Assembly (NCBI GenBank): GCA_012295275.1 | Contig: CM022668.1 | Location: forward strand, 1,263,637-1,327,636 | Source of the DNA: Chrysomallon squamiferum | Lineage: Eukaryota > Mollusca > Gastropoda > Neomphalida > Peltospiridae | Reading direction: 5' to 3' | Length of the DNA stretch: 64,000 nt | Shown here: positions 62,904-64,000 of the stretch, piece by piece | Layout of the letters: each line of letters opens with the position of its first letter | How positions within the stretch are numbered: the first letter of the stretch is position 1 | Program-made: the position numbers and the translations under genes | Notes under the pieces: generated by a model | The model's database searches: none | The model's input: only the letters and a program-made list of their open reading frames with translations | What the model was told of the DNA's origin: nothing

Positions 62904-63642
62904 TAATAATAATAATAAAACAGAAGAGGAAGAAAGCGTGAGTTGACAATAAATAACTTACCACCAGTCTGACATTTTCTACACGATTTCTTACAATATG
63001 ACAACATGTATGCTGGGTTGTTGTTGCATTCCCCGATTCTAGCCCAGTAAGAACATCTTGAATTCTGATCTCTACACGTTCCTGTAGATAAAATACACAT
63101 CACAGCTGATAATAAGCAAACCAGGCAAACACTAGCATGTATCCATATATGTATGTATCTATGTATGTCTAAATGTATATGTTATTTTATTTTATTTTAT
63201 TTTATTTTTTAATTTTTTAATTTTTTTAATTATTATTTTTAATTTTTTTATTTTTTTATTCTTTATTTATTTATTTTTTATTTATTTATTTATTTTTTTT
63301 TTAATATTTTTAAAATTTTTTTATCCCAAATTATGCAGTTGTGTTTAGAAAAATAAAAAAGAAAAACTCCACAAGAAAAGATTAAAGAGAGAACATAAAA
63401 GTTACTTGTGCCAGTTCCTGTTCCTGTTCCTGTCCCTGTCCCCGTTCCGGTTCCGGTTCCTGTCCCCGTTCCAGTTCCGGTTCCTGTCCCTGTCCCTGTC
63501 CCTGTCCCGGTGCCTGTCCCCGTCCCTGTCCCTGTCCCTGTGCCGGTACACAGACTGTACGGAGTGCCCGGACACCAGCACTGACAGTCTTTTCCTACAA
63601 AACCTTCTCCTGGACACTCCGAGTCGTCTTTCCTACAGTGCG
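61479..63642 (-). CDS. Secreted ShKT-repeat protein with Thr-Gly repeat (3' part; possibly astacin-like)
   Basis: Exons, 5' to 3': 63642-63406, 63081-62962, 62278-62150, 61982-61830, 61600-61479 (TGA); all GT-AG, all phase 1. The upstream part lies beyond 63642 or outside the window. The first visible exon has a Cys-rich motif, CPGEGFVGKDCQCWCPG, then about 23 Thr-Gly pairs. Each of the next four exons codes one ShKT domain with six cysteines, for example CSYWARIGECNNNPAYMLSY and CATWAQRGECQVNPNYMLTS. ShKT domains occur in secreted animal proteins, often C-terminal to astacin metalloproteases, and need not be toxins. From memory the CPGxGFVGKDC motif also occurs in mollusc astacin-like proteases, but no catalytic domain is in the window, so this is a suggestion only. 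Confidence 0.82.
62371..62540. repeat. (ATT)n/(ATC)n mixed microsatellite in an intron
   Basis: Imperfect CATTAT/CATCAT units followed by pure ATT, in the intron between the first and second ShKT exons. Confidence 0.92.
62850..62918. repeat. (AAT)n microsatellite
   Basis: Trinucleotide run about 45 bp from the donor of the first ShKT exon. Confidence 0.95.
63182..63310. repeat. (TTTTA)n/(TTTA)n-rich tract
   Basis: Imperfect T-rich pentamer and tetramer repeats between the Thr-Gly exon and the first ShKT exon. Confidence 0.85.
63408..63546 (-). repeat. Coding 6-bp repeat (GGNACN)n giving Thr-Gly dipeptides
   Basis: About 23 hexamer units inside the first visible ShKT-gene exon. Third positions vary while the Thr-Gly pattern is kept. 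It separates the N-terminal Cys-rich motif from the ShKT domains. Confidence 0.9.
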
Positions 63643-63659
63643 CTGCGTTAAAGTGAATA

Positions 63660-64000
63660 CATTTAAACACGACATTGGACGTATAAGCAAAACAAAAATA
63701 AAATAAAATAAATAATAATAATAATCATAATAAAAAGTAAAAAAATAAAAGAATAAGAATACAAAAAAGGTTTGAAATATTAATAATCATTTTAACTTTA
63801 ACGCGTTTATGGAAAACAATAAGTTGTTATAAAAATAAGAAATTAATGAAGAAAACAATTAAGCTAATAAATAAACAATTAAACAATCAAACAACAACAA
63901 AAAATAAAAATATAAATAAAAATATAAATAAAAAAATAAATAAAAATAAAAATAAAAATAAAATAATAAAAAAAAAATAAATAAAATAAATAAAATAAAT
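63660..64000. other. A-rich window edge, no exon seen
   Basis: Within the intron upstream of the first visible ShKT-gene exon. AAAT-type repeats dominate the last 120 bp. Confidence 0.6.

Overview
This window is eukaryotic nuclear DNA: split genes with GT-AG introns, AT-rich introns and intergenic DNA, and very many di- and trinucleotide microsatellites. The set of gene families, above all a Pif/BMSP-type shell matrix protein, points to a mollusc. I cannot name the species from sequence alone.

Layout. (1) About 1-14.0 kb, + strand: the 3' part of an SLC4 anion exchanger most like vertebrate AE2/AE3 (19 coding exons, 5' end outside the window), then a long AT-rich 3' flank. (2) 14-26 kb: no recognisable gene; several minisatellites, including a 36-bp array of about 1 kb. 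(3) 26.3-37.6 kb, + strand: a complete nine-exon gene for a secreted protein with a thrombospondin/laminin-G-like N-terminal domain and EAR (EPTP) repeats, about 660 aa, TSPEAR-like. (4) 38.1-49.5 kb, - strand: a complete gene for a secreted protein of about 1975 aa: signal peptide, two VWA domains with intact MIDAS motifs, Thr-rich linkers, two peritrophin-type chitin-binding modules plus a degenerate third, and a laminin-G domain. This is the Pif/BMSP architecture, but the laminin-G domain is split by about 1080 aa holding about 26 copies of a W..I...DG.V.TG.G.IP.DVL repeat that I do not recognise from any named family. (5) 51.7-53.2 kb, - strand: an intronless MGAT2-like gene. (6) 55.9-57.4 kb: two tRNA-like sequences followed by decayed, A-rich coding-like sequence of unknown origin. 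(7) 61.5-63.6 kb, - strand: the 3' end of a secreted protein with four ShKT domains and a long Thr-Gly repeat.

An anion (probably bicarbonate) exchanger, a chitin- and mineral-associated matrix protein, a secreted EAR protein, an N-glycan branching enzyme and a ShKT protein would all fit a secretory or mineralising epithelium. That is inference from gene content: nothing in the sequence shows co-expression.

Quality note. The SLC4 gene carries two apparent single-base frameshifts in weakly conserved N-terminal exons while every other exon is intact, so these are more likely sequence errors than decay.
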